Assembly: GCA_029879555.1 (NCBI GenBank)
Contig: JAOUQB010000025.1
Location: forward strand, 1-14,495
DNA from: Nitrospirota bacterium
Lineage (GTDB): Bacteria; Nitrospirota; Nitrospiria; Nitrospirales; UBA8639
Direction: 5' to 3'
Length of the DNA stretch: 14,495 nt
Numbering within the stretch: the first letter of the stretch is position 1; each line of letters starts with the position of its first letter. A model generated the notes under the pieces. It had not been told where the DNA came from. It ran no database searches and saw only the letters and a list, made by a program, of their open reading frames with translations. Both the position numbers and the translations under genes were made by a program. Of the stretch, positions 7,472-14,327 are shown one piece after another.

Positions 7472-7861
7472 ATGACTGTTGAAGAAAACCATCGAGAGTT
7501 TACGCGAGTGAAAGTGGCGATTCATGTCGAACTGCGCATGGGGGGGAATGTGGTGATCCATGGGGAGTTGGACAATGTGAGCTTTAATGGGGTGTTGCTT
7601 CGCTGCGACACCACCTTGCCCGAGACGACGCCGTGTTTAGTGTTTTTGCATCTTGATGGGGGACAGGGAGGGCCAACCATTGAGGCGCAGGGGGTCGTCA
7701 CCCGGACCGAACCTCATATGTTAGCGATTCAATTCACCGAATTAATCGGGACCGAAAGCACGCAACATTTACAAAATTTGGTGTTGTATAACAGTGGGAT
7801 ACAGGCTCATCGGGTTGAAGCAGAGTTTGACTCTCATGTGGGATTGCATGCCAAATCGTAA
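7472..7861 (+). CDS. PilZ-domain protein (probable c-di-GMP receptor)
   Basis: A 129-residue single-domain PilZ protein. The c-di-GMP signature is present: R8-x-x-x-R12 (REFTR) and N35-x-S37-x-x-G40 in DNVSFNG. The beta-barrel continues to about residue 95, followed by a tail of about 30 residues. No enzymatic or membrane segment is seen. ATG 7472 is the first usable start in frame, because a stop lies directly upstream (7466-7468). GAGGA at 7457-7461 is the likely ribosome binding site, with a rather long 10-base spacing. It lies between cheX and a STAS gene, upstream of an HD-GYP gene, so it may read out c-di-GMP near the array or motor. The downstream partner is unknown. Confidence 0.87.
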   Translation: MTVEENHREFTRVKVAIHVELRMGGNVVIHGELDNVSFNGVLLRCDTTLPETTPCLVFLHLDGGQGGPTIEAQGVVTRTEPHMLAIQFTELIGTESTQHLQNLVLYNSGIQAHRVEAEFDSHVGLHAKS

Positions 7862-7864
7862 TAC

Positions 7865-8001
7865 GTGAAAAGGAAGAAGGGTGAAGTAAGTAGGAAAACT
7901 AGCAGATGTAAGGAGTAAAGAGTCCGGAGTAAGAGGCCACATGATCTAAAGATCTGATTTTGGCTTTCTCTTGCTTCTCCCTTCTCACTTTTTTCTTTCA
8001 C
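7865..8001 (+). repeat. Heptamer inverted-repeat element D (pilZ/STAS spacer)
   Basis: Purine-rich 7-base units run from 7865 to about 7934 (for example GTGAAAA, GGAAGAA, GTAAGTA). A pyrimidine-rich complement covers about 7962-8001. Outer arms GTGAAA (7865-7870) and TTTCAC (7996-8001) pair. The inner 12 bases AGAAGGGTGAAG match the right arm at 11 positions. The right arm is 6 bases longer between these blocks, about one repeat unit. The turn contains GATCT-AA-AGATC. Confidence 0.6.
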
Positions 8002-8003
8002 CA

Positions 8004-8021
8004 CCTCAACTCTTGTTGAGG
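8004..8021 (+). repeat. Perfect 7-bp hairpin upstream of the STAS gene
   Basis: CCTCAAC, the loop TCTT, then GTTGAGG form a perfect 7-bp stem with a 4-base loop just after element D. No T-run follows on either strand, so intrinsic termination is not supported. It could be an mRNA processing or stability structure. Confidence 0.45.
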
Positions 8022-8118
8022 CTAAACCGATAGGAATGGCTGGGATGAAAGATTATTCAATTTGTGAATCCTAGCGGGAACTCACATGGCTGCCTATGGC
8101 TAAATAAGGGGGAGGGGT

Positions 8119-8472
8119 ATGAATATCACACATGCGACGATTGATGGCAACCGGATCCTTCACTTAGATGGACGATTCGATTTTGGGGCACGAAAGACCT
8201 TTAAAGAAGCCGTTGATGCAGCCATTGAAACGGGGAATCCCATTGTCCTGGATTTGGGGAAAGTGACCTTTGTGGATAGCTCGGCTCTCGGGTTGTTGGT
8301 CATCTCCCATCAAAATCTCAAGAATAAGCAAATTCCATTTTTTCTTTTGAATCCGCAAACCTATGTCAAGCAGGTGTTGGATCTGGCCAATATTGGGAAG
8401 ATGATTTCCACCCATCAAACCCTTGCCGACATTCCCAAGGGCGCTTCCGTCTCTAGTGTGACGCCAGCCTAG
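8119..8472 (+). CDS. STAS-domain protein (anti-anti-sigma-like)
   Basis: A 117-residue STAS domain of the SpoIIAA/RsbV kind. The core strand and phosphorylation loop are seen at IVLDLGKVTFVDSSALGLLV (about 42-61); D53 and Ser54/Ser55 are where family members are phosphorylated by a serine kinase. A short Ser/Thr/Ala tail follows. A purine-rich AAGGGGGAGGGG tract ending at 8117 gives a strong ribosome binding site for ATG 8119. In the partner-switching family such proteins bind an HPK-like kinase and a PP2C phosphatase reverses phosphorylation. Neither appears in the window, so the partner is unknown. Its place between pilZ and HD-GYP genes suggests a role in the surface/motility output rather than in sigma-factor control, but that is inference. 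Confidence 0.88.
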   Translation: MNITHATIDGNRILHLDGRFDFGARKTFKEAVDAAIETGNPIVLDLGKVTFVDSSALGLLVISHQNLKNKQIPFFLLNPQTYVKQVLDLANIGKMISTHQTLADIPKGASVSSVTPA

Positions 8473-8484
8473 TTTTATTCTGCG

Positions 8485-8600
8485 AGTGAGAAGTTAGAAG
8501 GGGGAAGCAAAAAACAAGATGTATGAAAGCTCCTATGTTCTTCAGTTGTTCTGTCTACTTCCTTTTCCCTAATTTTTCTTTTCCCTTCTAACTTCTTCCT
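8485..8600 (+). repeat. Heptamer inverted-repeat element E (STAS/HD-GYP spacer) with perfect 14-bp arms
   Basis: Left-side 7-base units run from 8486 (GTGAGAA, GTTAGAA, then drifting to about 8527). AGAAGTTAGAAGGG at 8489-8502 is the exact reverse complement of 8583-8596. Extending both ways (8485-8512 with 8573-8600), 28 positions show only two mismatches (8487, 8508) and three G-U pairs. The right arm is almost purely pyrimidine from 8551 on. It fills the gap before the HD-GYP gene. Confidence 0.8.
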
Positions 8601-8626
8601 TTACACTTCTTTTCTGGTGATGCAGT

Positions 8627-9958
8627 ATGGCTAATCAATCCAGGGCAACTTCTGCCTCTCAGTCTACCCTACAACGCATTTCTACCAGTCAGTTACGTCC
8701 GGGGATGTTCCTGGTTCGTATTCTTGATTCGTGGTGGAAGTCCCCATTTTTTGTGCATCGCCGTTTACTGAAGTCTGCCTCTGACGTTCAACAGTTAATG
8801 GATTCCGGAATCCGAGAGGTAGAAATCGATACGGCCTTGGGTGTGGATATTTCTACGGGAGAAGTCTCGGGGCCCGATGAAGACTCTTTCCCACTAGAAC
8901 ACACTAATGAGTCTATGGCTTCCATTGAGGCAACGGGTTCGCCTTCCTCCGAACGGGTGTCAGTGGCCCTTCCTTCTGAATCGTCGTCCGATACGGAGCC
9001 ATCCGTCGAGGACTCTCAGGAACGAGAGGAAGTTGTGCAGTTGCGGGAGGCGGCCATGGCTGCGGTAGAAGGTGCCTTTGAGGGCGTAAAATCCGGACAA
9101 CCGATTTCTCAGCCGGTGGCTCATTCAACCGCTCAAGCTCTCGTGCAGAGGACGCTGGATAATCCGGCGCTGGTGGCGGAAATTCTACTCCTCGATTCTC
9201 TGAAACAATTTGATAAAACCTTGTATGCGCATGTGGTGGATACGGCGGTATACTCCATTCTGGTTGGTCTTCAATTAGGCTGGGATGAGGGGGCGTTGGA
9301 GGCGCTGGGCGTCGCCGGGTTGTTGCATGATGTTGGGTATATGCGGTTACCGCAGAATATCGTCAAAGCCCATTGGGAGGGGCGAGTCGATTCGGTGCTC
9401 CTTCAGAAACACGTGGTGATGGGGGAAACGTTGCTGAAACGCCATGGTCAGTTTTCTTCGGATATTATTCGGATGGTGAGTGAACACCATGCCTATCAAG
9501 ATGGCTCTGGGTATCCTGATGGAGTGGGCGGGGCACTGCTTTCCGAATCCGGACAGCTCTTAGGCATCGTGGATTTCTTTGATGAACTCATCACGGTCGG
9601 GGGCACGTCGGGGGCGTTGCCCGCCGCATTAGCGATACGGCGGCTCTATCAAGATGCGCAGAGGGGAAAATTTGCTCCACGCTATATTGAAGCCATGATT
9701 CGGATCTTGGGTGTGTTTCCCGTTGGTACGGTTGTACAACTTTCGACGGGGGAGCAGGCGGTGGTCATGAAACAACATCCAGAGATTGGCCTGAAGCCTC
9801 GGGTGAAAATCTTTCGTGGCCCTGATGGGAAGGTGCTTGAGGCACCGCAAGAGTGTGATTTATCTCAAGATGCCAGCCTTGGACATAATATCACTATTGC
9901 CAAGGTGTTGAGCCCAACCGAGTATTCTCTTGACCTTGCTGAGATGGTGACCTCGTGA
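8627..9958 (+). CDS. HD-GYP domain protein (probable c-di-GMP phosphodiesterase)
   Basis: A 443-residue protein with a DUF3391-like N-terminal domain (about 14-75, SQLRPGMFLVRILDSWW), an acidic Ser/Glu-rich linker (about 80-140), the HD-GYP domain (about 175-365) and a C-terminal beta-rich extension. The metal and signature residues are present: H202, H234-D235 (LLHDVGY), H262, H287-H288, D292 with GSGYP at 293-297, and D316. Intact residues predict hydrolysis of c-di-GMP to pGpG or GMP; activity is not proven. ATG 8627 lacks a strong Shine-Dalgarno sequence (a weak GGTGATG lies 5-12 bases upstream). The stop overlaps the kinase start by four bases (GTGA), so the two proteins are probably made together. 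The pilZ gene two genes upstream supports a local c-di-GMP circuit. Confidence 0.92.
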   Translation: MANQSRATSASQSTLQRISTSQLRPGMFLVRILDSWWKSPFFVHRRLLKSASDVQQLMDSGIREVEIDTALGVDISTGEVSGPDEDSFPLEHTNESMASIEATGSPSSERVSVALPSESSSDTEPSVEDSQEREEVVQLREAAMAAVEGAFEGVKSGQPISQPVAHSTAQALVQRTLDNPALVAEILLLDSLKQFDKTLYAHVVDTAVYSILVGLQLGWDEGALEALGVAGLLHDVGYMRLPQNIVKAHWEGRVDSVLLQKHVVMGETLLKRHGQFSSDIIRMVSEHHAYQDGSGYPDGVGGALLSESGQLLGIVDFFDELITVGGTSGALPAALAIRRLYQDAQRGKFAPRYIEAMIRILGVFPVGTVVQLSTGEQAVVMKQHPEIGLKPRVKIFRGPDGKVLEAPQECDLSQDASLGHNITIAKVLSPTEYSLDLAEMVTS

Positions 9959-12900
9959 CTTGGAGCCATCCGTCGCTTTTTCAATCTTTATGGGATGGCC
10001 TGATGGTCGGCGTCTGCCTGGTCGATCAGGCAGGAAACATCCTCGATATGAATATGGCTGGTTCTCGGTTATTGGGTTGGGGCGCGGTCTGTCCGAACCC
10101 TCTGGCTTTTGAAGACGTCTTTGCCGGGGCCGAGTTTGACGGGGAGGAATTGGTGAGCGGCCAGGCCTTCCTCAGCCGACTCCAGGAACGGAAAATGATC
10201 TGGCTCCCTCGTGCGCGCTTGCGCGGTCGTGAAGGGATCTGGTGCTGGGTTGAGCTCAAAGGGGTGGTGGTTGATGATGAGGGTGCCTCGCAATTTCTTG
10301 CCGTCTTCAGGGATTTAGGCTCGGAAATTCAGCTGGCGGAAGACTATAGTCGCTTGGCGTCTATCCCTGAAGAAAGCCCTTTTCCCATTATTGAAGTTGA
10401 TGTCGCAGGACATCTGCTCTATGCGAATCCTTCGATGGTGCGCTTAATGGAAGACGCCGGTATTGGCGAGGATGGGTTTACCACGGCCTTACCTGAACAG
10501 TTTCCCGCTCTCGCGGCCCGCTGCTTCTCCCATGGCCATCTTGAGTCGAATATTGACGTGCAGGTTGGCAAGAAGTATTACGACTGGTCCTTTTCCTCTC
10601 ATCCTGAATTGGGACGTTTGCGTGGATATGGACGGGATATCACTGATTCAAAGCAAGCGGCGACTGAATTGTCAGCGTTTGCTGAAACGCTGGAAAAGAA
10701 AAATCAGGAATTAGATCAGGCCTTAATGAAAGCGGAGGCCGCCACTCGTGCCAAGGCGGCGTTCCTCGCCACGATGAGTCATGAAATTCGTACGCCTCTC
10801 AATGGTGTGATTGGAATGGCGGAATTGTTGTTGAGTTCGTCTCTGGATGTTGAACAACAGGAATGTATCACCATTATTCGAAAATCAGGGGAAGGCTTGC
10901 TTTCCATCATCAATGATATTCTCGACTTTTCAAAAATAGAATCCGGCCATATGGCGTTAGAGCATATCGGGTTCAATCCCCTGGTTTTAGTTGAAGAGGT
11001 GATGGATTTGTTTTTTGAGCGAGCCTATCAAAAGGGCTTGGATTTGGCCGCCTATGTTGCCCCAGATATTCCCCGTCATTTGTTTGGTGATCCCCACCGG
11101 TTACGACAAATATTGTGCAATTTTGTTTCGAATGCTCTTAAGTTTACGACTCACGGTTCCGTGTTGGTTGAGATCTCATGGCTAGCTTCTCACACCTTTG
11201 CCATGGCAGGCGGACAGAGAGAGGCTTCGGAGGGTTTCAGCGCATCCTCTCAAAATTCTCTGGGGACGGTTCGATTTGCGGTGAAAGATACGGGCATTGG
11301 GATGACGCAGCCCGTTCAACAAAAAATCTTTCAGGTGTTTACCCAAGCCGATAGTTCTATGAGCCGTAAATTCGGTGGATCGGGGTTGGGATTAGCCATT
11401 TGTAAACAGTTAGCCGAATTGATGAATGGGGTGGTTGGGGTCGAAAGTGTAGTCGGGGAGGGTTCGACATTTTGGTGTGATCTGCCTTTTCACCGTTCTG
11501 ACCTCCTGGCAGAGAAGGCTTCTTTGTCCATTGAGGATCGCCAGCAACCTGTCCTGATCTGTGCTCCATGGAGCGCGTCCATTGAGGTGCTCTCGCGTTA
11601 TCTGAAGGACCTGGGTGTCCATGTGAGTCGAGTGGAAACCATCAGCGACGCGGAGAAATTTTTCCTTCCAATGAAGGAGGCATCTTCTGATGTTTTGAGG
11701 GTGATCGTTGGCCGAGTAGGCCTCGATGAGGCCTGGCTGTCTTGGTTAAAGACTCTTCGTACTTCCCAGTCTGAAAGAGTGAAACTTTGGGGACTGACAC
11801 CGTTTTGGTTGCGAAAAAGTCCGGCCGAGTCTCCAGGTCTCTTTGATGAAATGATGACCTTGCCGATTCATCGGGAGACTTTCATTCGATCCCTGTGTCC
11901 CGGAATGGAGGAGAAGGTGACGGTTGATCGGATTTCTCAATCGGTGACTCAAAAATTGATCTGCCATGAACCTGAACGTTTGGCTCGAGTGGATCAGCCG
12001 GTTCTTGGTGTGAGCCATCGGGAAACGTGGCCGGGTCCTTCCGTGTTAATTGTCGAAGATAATCCCGTGAATCAAAAAGTCGCTGTAGGGCTGTTTGAGA
12101 AACTCGGGTGTCGGGTATGGGTTGCCGAATCTGGGGATCAGGCCTTGACCCTTATTCAAGAGCAGGCCGTGGATGTGGTCATGATGGATTGGGAGCTGCC
12201 AGGGATGGATGGGTTTGAAACTGCCAGGGCTATTCGAGCATTAGAGTCCACGAATCGTCTTCAACGGAGTGAGGCCATGAGTTGGTTGTCGAGTGAATCA
12301 CGCTCTCGGCCCTGCTCGCATCTTCCCATTGTGGGTATGACGGCCCATGGTCAAACGGAAAAGAATCAATTTCGTTGGAGACCGTTCATGGATGATTGTT
12401 TGGCCAAGCCTATCCATATGCAGGATTTGGCCCAGGTTCTCGAACGATGGGTTGGTTTCAAGGTGCCGCCAGGCAATCACCTGCCCCTCTCTTCCGAGGA
12501 GGCTGATGTGCCAGGAGCCAGAAAACGGCATGGTCGGGAGGAGTCATTCGAGAAGGGGCCGAGGCCTGCCTCTATGGCTCTCGACTCCAGTGTTCATCTA
12601 TACGATTTTTCGGGCGCGCTGACATTTATGGAAGGTGATGAAGGGTTACTTTACTCGCTTTTTCAAATTTTTCTTGAAACAGCCCCTGATTTGATGCAGG
12701 GGATTCAGTCTGCAATGGCTTCTCAAGATCGGTCGAGCGTTCAACGCCATGTCCATCAATTAAAAGGTGCGTTGTGTGCTCTGCATGCCAGCCATTTGGC
12801 GGAGAGAGCTGAACGGCTTGAGGGGGCTGCGCTCGTGGACCCATTTCCGGATCTTCAGGATCAGGTGCACGCGATGAAGCGGGAGGTGGAGGCCCTTATG

Positions 12901-12972
12901 ACCTTGCTTCGAACGAGACTTTCCGAAGTGAACGCGCTGGTCGAGGGACCGGAACACGGTAACCGAAAATGA
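9955..12972 (+). CDS. Hybrid sensor histidine kinase (PAS-HisKA-HATPase-pseudoREC-REC-HPt)
   Basis: A 1005-residue soluble hybrid kinase with no membrane segment. PAS-like region at about 8-120 and a second at about 140-230; a coiled coil at 235-268; HisKA with phospho-His H276 (MSHEIRTPLN); HATPase with N389/N393, DTGIGM (445-450), GGSGLGLAI (474-482) and GEGSTFW. A receiver-like segment at about 531-650 lacks both the acidic pair (ICAPWS) and the acceptor Asp. A true receiver follows at about 695-832, with E701-D702, acceptor D745 (MMDWELPG), T796 and K818, and an extra segment of about 20 residues before its fourth strand. The C-terminal HPt (about 883-985) has acceptor H934 in RHVHQLKGAL. 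This is a complete phosphorelay in one protein. The GTG start overlaps the HD-GYP stop. Its input signal and final regulator are not visible. Confidence 0.93.
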   Translation: MTWSHPSLFQSLWDGLMVGVCLVDQAGNILDMNMAGSRLLGWGAVCPNPLAFEDVFAGAEFDGEELVSGQAFLSRLQERKMIWLPRARLRGREGIWCWVELKGVVVDDEGASQFLAVFRDLGSEIQLAEDYSRLASIPEESPFPIIEVDVAGHLLYANPSMVRLMEDAGIGEDGFTTALPEQFPALAARCFSHGHLESNIDVQVGKKYYDWSFSSHPELGRLRGYGRDITDSKQAATELSAFAETLEKKNQELDQALMKAEAATRAKAAFLATMSHEIRTPLNGVIGMAELLLSSSLDVEQQECITIIRKSGEGLLSIINDILDFSKIESGHMALEHIGFNPLVLVEEVMDLFFERAYQKGLDLAAYVAPDIPRHLFGDPHRLRQILCNFVSNALKFTTHGSVLVEISWLASHTFAMAGGQREASEGFSASSQNSLGTVRFAVKDTGIGMTQPVQQKIFQVFTQADSSMSRKFGGSGLGLAICKQLAELMNGVVGVESVVGEGSTFWCDLPFHRSDLLAEKASLSIEDRQQPVLICAPWSASIEVLSRYLKDLGVHVSRVETISDAEKFFLPMKEASSDVLRVIVGRVGLDEAWLSWLKTLRTSQSERVKLWGLTPFWLRKSPAESPGLFDEMMTLPIHRETFIRSLCPGMEEKVTVDRISQSVTQKLICHEPERLARVDQPVLGVSHRETWPGPSVLIVEDNPVNQKVAVGLFEKLGCRVWVAESGDQALTLIQEQAVDVVMMDWELPGMDGFETARAIRALESTNRLQRSEAMSWLSSESRSRPCSHLPIVGMTAHGQTEKNQFRWRPFMDDCLAKPIHMQDLAQVLERWVGFKVPPGNHLPLSSEEADVPGARKRHGREESFEKGPRPASMALDSSVHLYDFSGALTFMEGDEGLLYSLFQIFLETAPDLMQGIQSAMASQDRSSVQRHVHQLKGALCALHASHLAERAERLEGAALVDPFPDLQDQVHAMKREVEALMTLLRTRLSEVNALVEGPEHGNRK

Positions 12973-13009
12973 GGGAAATTTTTTTTGGCATTACGTCGCT
13001 ATTGTCGAG

Positions 13010-13070
13010 TTTTTCCTGTGTAGGGGCTTGAGGGGCCGAAGACAGGAAAAAATTCATGTATTTGCATGAA
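13010..13070 (+). repeat. Two inverted repeats in the kinase/HTH spacer
   Basis: TTTTTCCTGT (13010-13019) and ACAGGAAAAA (13042-13051) are perfect 10-bp arms around a 22-base G-rich loop. Right after it TTCATG (13053-13058) pairs with CATGAA (13065-13070). CTTGAG in the large loop (13027-13032) can also pair with CTCAAG at 13074-13079, giving an alternative fold. T8 at 12979-12986 precedes rather than follows the hairpin, so I do not call a terminator. Confidence 0.5.
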
Positions 13071-13074
13071 AGTC

Positions 13075-13102
13075 TCAAGTTTTCCAAAAATCAGTCCGAT
13101 AC
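13075..13102 (+). promoter_or_regulatory. Candidate sigma-28 (FliA)-like promoter before the HTH gene
   Basis: TCAAGTTT (13075-13082) matches the flagellar -35 consensus TAAAGTTT at 7 of 8 positions. TCCGATAC (13095-13102) matches GCCGATAA at 6 of 8. The gap is 12 bases instead of the usual 11. It would start RNA about 30 bases before the HTH gene and would fit flagellar-class control of the HTH, cheY2 and cheZ genes. This is pattern matching only. Confidence 0.33.
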
Positions 13103-13141
13103 GAGAAACATTATTGGCCAAACTCTAACGAGGGTATTACG

Positions 13142-13369
13142 ATGAAAGATTTGTTGACGTTAAGTGAAGTGTCCACGTTCCTAAAAGTTCCAAAGTCGAC
13201 CATTTACAAACTGGCGCGGGAACGCCGGCTTCCAGGTCATAAAGTGGGGAAACATTGGCGGTTTGTCCGTGAGGAAATTGAAGCCTGGGTCCAGAATGCC
13301 GGGGCCGAAGAACCCCTGGTTGGGGCCGGATCCGGGAATGGTAGCCGGGATCGATTTAGTTTGAATTAA
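13142..13369 (+). CDS. Small excisionase/MerR-type helix-turn-helix DNA-binding protein
   Basis: A 75-residue protein whose first 52 residues form the HTH_17 (excisionase-family) winged helix: LLTLSEVSTFLKVPKSTIYKL with the recognition helix near residues 17-27, then RRLPGHKVGKHWRFVREEIEAW, the usual wing. A Gly/Ser-rich tail of about 20 residues follows. AGGG at about 13131-13134 precedes ATG 13142. Family members include phage excisionases but also many stand-alone regulators. No integrase, att-like direct repeat or phage gene is seen here, so a regulatory role for the chemotaxis or flagellar genes is more likely than excision. It stands alone between two structured spacers and is preceded by a sigma-28-like promoter candidate. 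Target sites are unknown. Confidence 0.82.
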   Translation: MKDLLTLSEVSTFLKVPKSTIYKLARERRLPGHKVGKHWRFVREEIEAWVQNAGAEEPLVGAGSGNGSRDRFSLN

Positions 13370-13438
13370 TGGGTCCTGTCCTTTTCTCTTACCTGTTCTT
13401 CGGGTGTGCCCTTCCGTGGAGACCCTGCCACTTATCGT

Positions 13439-13488
13439 ATCGACGGCTCTCATTCTGAGGAGAGGAGGCCTCAGTTTGGGGCGTCGAT
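13439..13488 (+). repeat. Nested inverted repeat
   Basis: An outer perfect 7-bp pair, ATCGACG (13439-13445) with CGTCGAT (13482-13488), encloses an inner perfect 6-bp pair, CTGAGG (13455-13460) with CCTCAG (13469-13474). The fold is a two-step hairpin or a dyad operator. No T-tract follows, so a standard terminator is unlikely. It could bind the HTH protein encoded about 70 bases upstream, but nothing shows that directly. Confidence 0.45.
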
Positions 13489-13688
13489 TGTCATGAGCAT
13501 TTCCTCATTGGACGTTTGTTGAGTGTTGTTCCCACCCTTCCGCCTTGCAGATCTACTGAGCGACTCTCCCAGCCTATTTTACGACCTTTGGGTTAGGCCT
13601 CATTGTGTTCTTCATTGGGAATGAACGCATTCCTCATCGAAGGTCTTTATCTGAATTCTGGTTGGAACCATCTCCGCTTCGGGGCGTT

Positions 13689-13722
13689 TTGTGAAAGTGA
13701 TGGGAGAAAAAATAATTTCACA
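13689..13722 (+). promoter_or_regulatory. Weak sigma-70-like promoter candidate embedded in an inverted repeat
   Basis: TTGTGA (13689-13694) and AATAAT (13711-13716) are 16 bases apart, matching the -35 and -10 consensus at 4 and 5 of 6 positions. The same bases overlap a 7-bp inverted repeat, TGTGAAA (13690-13696) and TTTCACA (13716-13722), which could be an operator. It would give cheY2 a leader of about 150 bases. Confidence 0.28.
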
Positions 13723-13873
13723 GAGCTCTTAAGAACGGAGGAAGACTAACCGAATTTTACTGTACCGCATGTGTGCATTGCCAAAATATTGTGACCAGTT
13801 CATCGTACATCCATGAATCCGTTTATGGGAGAGCTCACAGGGGGAAGGTCCTCCGAGTGGTAAGGAGTTTTGT

Positions 13874-14278
13874 ATGAGTTTGATTGATACCAGTCTGAAA
13901 GTGTTGGTGGTGGATGATATGTCCACCATGCGGAGAATTGTCAAAAATGTGCTCAAGCAAATTGGGTTTTCTGACCTCACCGAGGCGGAAAACGGGCAAG
14001 ATGCTCTGACCAAATTGAAGGCCGGTGGATTTGGGTTGGTGGTGTCAGATTGGAATATGCCTGTCATGCAAGGCATTGATTTACTGCGAGCCGTTCGGGC
14101 CGATCCTGAATTGAAGGCCCTTCCGTTTTTAATGGTGACGGCTGAAGCGCAAAAGGAAAATATTATTGAAGCGGTTCAAGCCGGGGTCAGTAATTATGTG
14201 GTGAAACCATTTACTGCCGAAGCGCTTCAGGGCAAATTAGAAAAGATTTTTGCGAATATCCAAGCTGCGAAGGGATGA
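13874..14278 (+). CDS. cheY: CheY response regulator, flagellar-motor type (second copy)
   Basis: A 134-residue receiver-only protein, the phosphorylated form of which is expected to bind the flagellar switch. Conserved residues: D14-D15, acceptor D59 ([12 protein letters not shown]), T89 ([14 protein letters not shown]), Y108 (the aromatic switch) and K111 ([10 protein letters not shown]). The stretch [15 protein letters not shown] and the block around T89 resemble proteobacterial motor CheY much more closely than the copy at 4412 does. AAGGAG (13862-13867), six bases before ATG 13874, is a strong ribosome binding site. The next gene is cheZ-like, the classic pairing for motor CheY. Together these suggest that this copy controls rotation, while the first serves another branch. 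Confidence 0.94.
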   Translation: MSLIDTSLKVLVVDDMSTMRRIVKNVLKQIGFSDLTEAENGQDALTKLKAGGFGLVVSDWNMPVMQGIDLLRAVRADPELKALPFLMVTAEAQKENIIEAVQAGVSNYVVKPFTAEALQGKLEKIFANIQAAKG

Positions 14279-14327
14279 GCGTGGGTAGCCAACATTGTTG
14301 ACGTGGTGACTGAAAAAGGAGACTCCT

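Larger units (their letters stand above)
13370..13873 (+). other. 504-base gene-free region upstream of cheY2
   Basis: I find no convincing coding frame on either strand. It contains a nested inverted repeat (13439-13488), a TGTGAAA/TTTCACA inverted repeat (13690-13722), a weak sigma-70-like promoter candidate (13689-13716) and the cheY2 ribosome binding site at its end. It carries none of the heptamer repeats of the upstream spacers. Its length suggests that cheY2-cheZ begins a separate transcription unit. Confidence 0.6.

Noticed and set aside
8004..8021. Rho-independent terminator before the STAS gene
   Set aside because: The hairpin is perfect, but no T-run follows on either strand and the operon continues downstream.
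12979..13051. Intrinsic terminator after the hybrid kinase
   Set aside because: The T8 tract precedes the hairpin and the stem is A/T-rich. Neither order nor composition fits.
12973..13141. Sigma-54 promoter
   Set aside because: A TGGCA occurs near 12986 but no matching TTGCA or TTGCT element sits at the required spacing.
13142..13369. Evidence for a prophage or integrative element
   Set aside because: The HTH family includes excisionases, but no integrase, phage gene, tRNA or flanking direct repeats were seen.
13689..14076. Reverse-strand gene overlapping cheY2
   Set aside because: It is antisense to the well-conserved cheY2, has no ribosome binding site and no recognisable domain.
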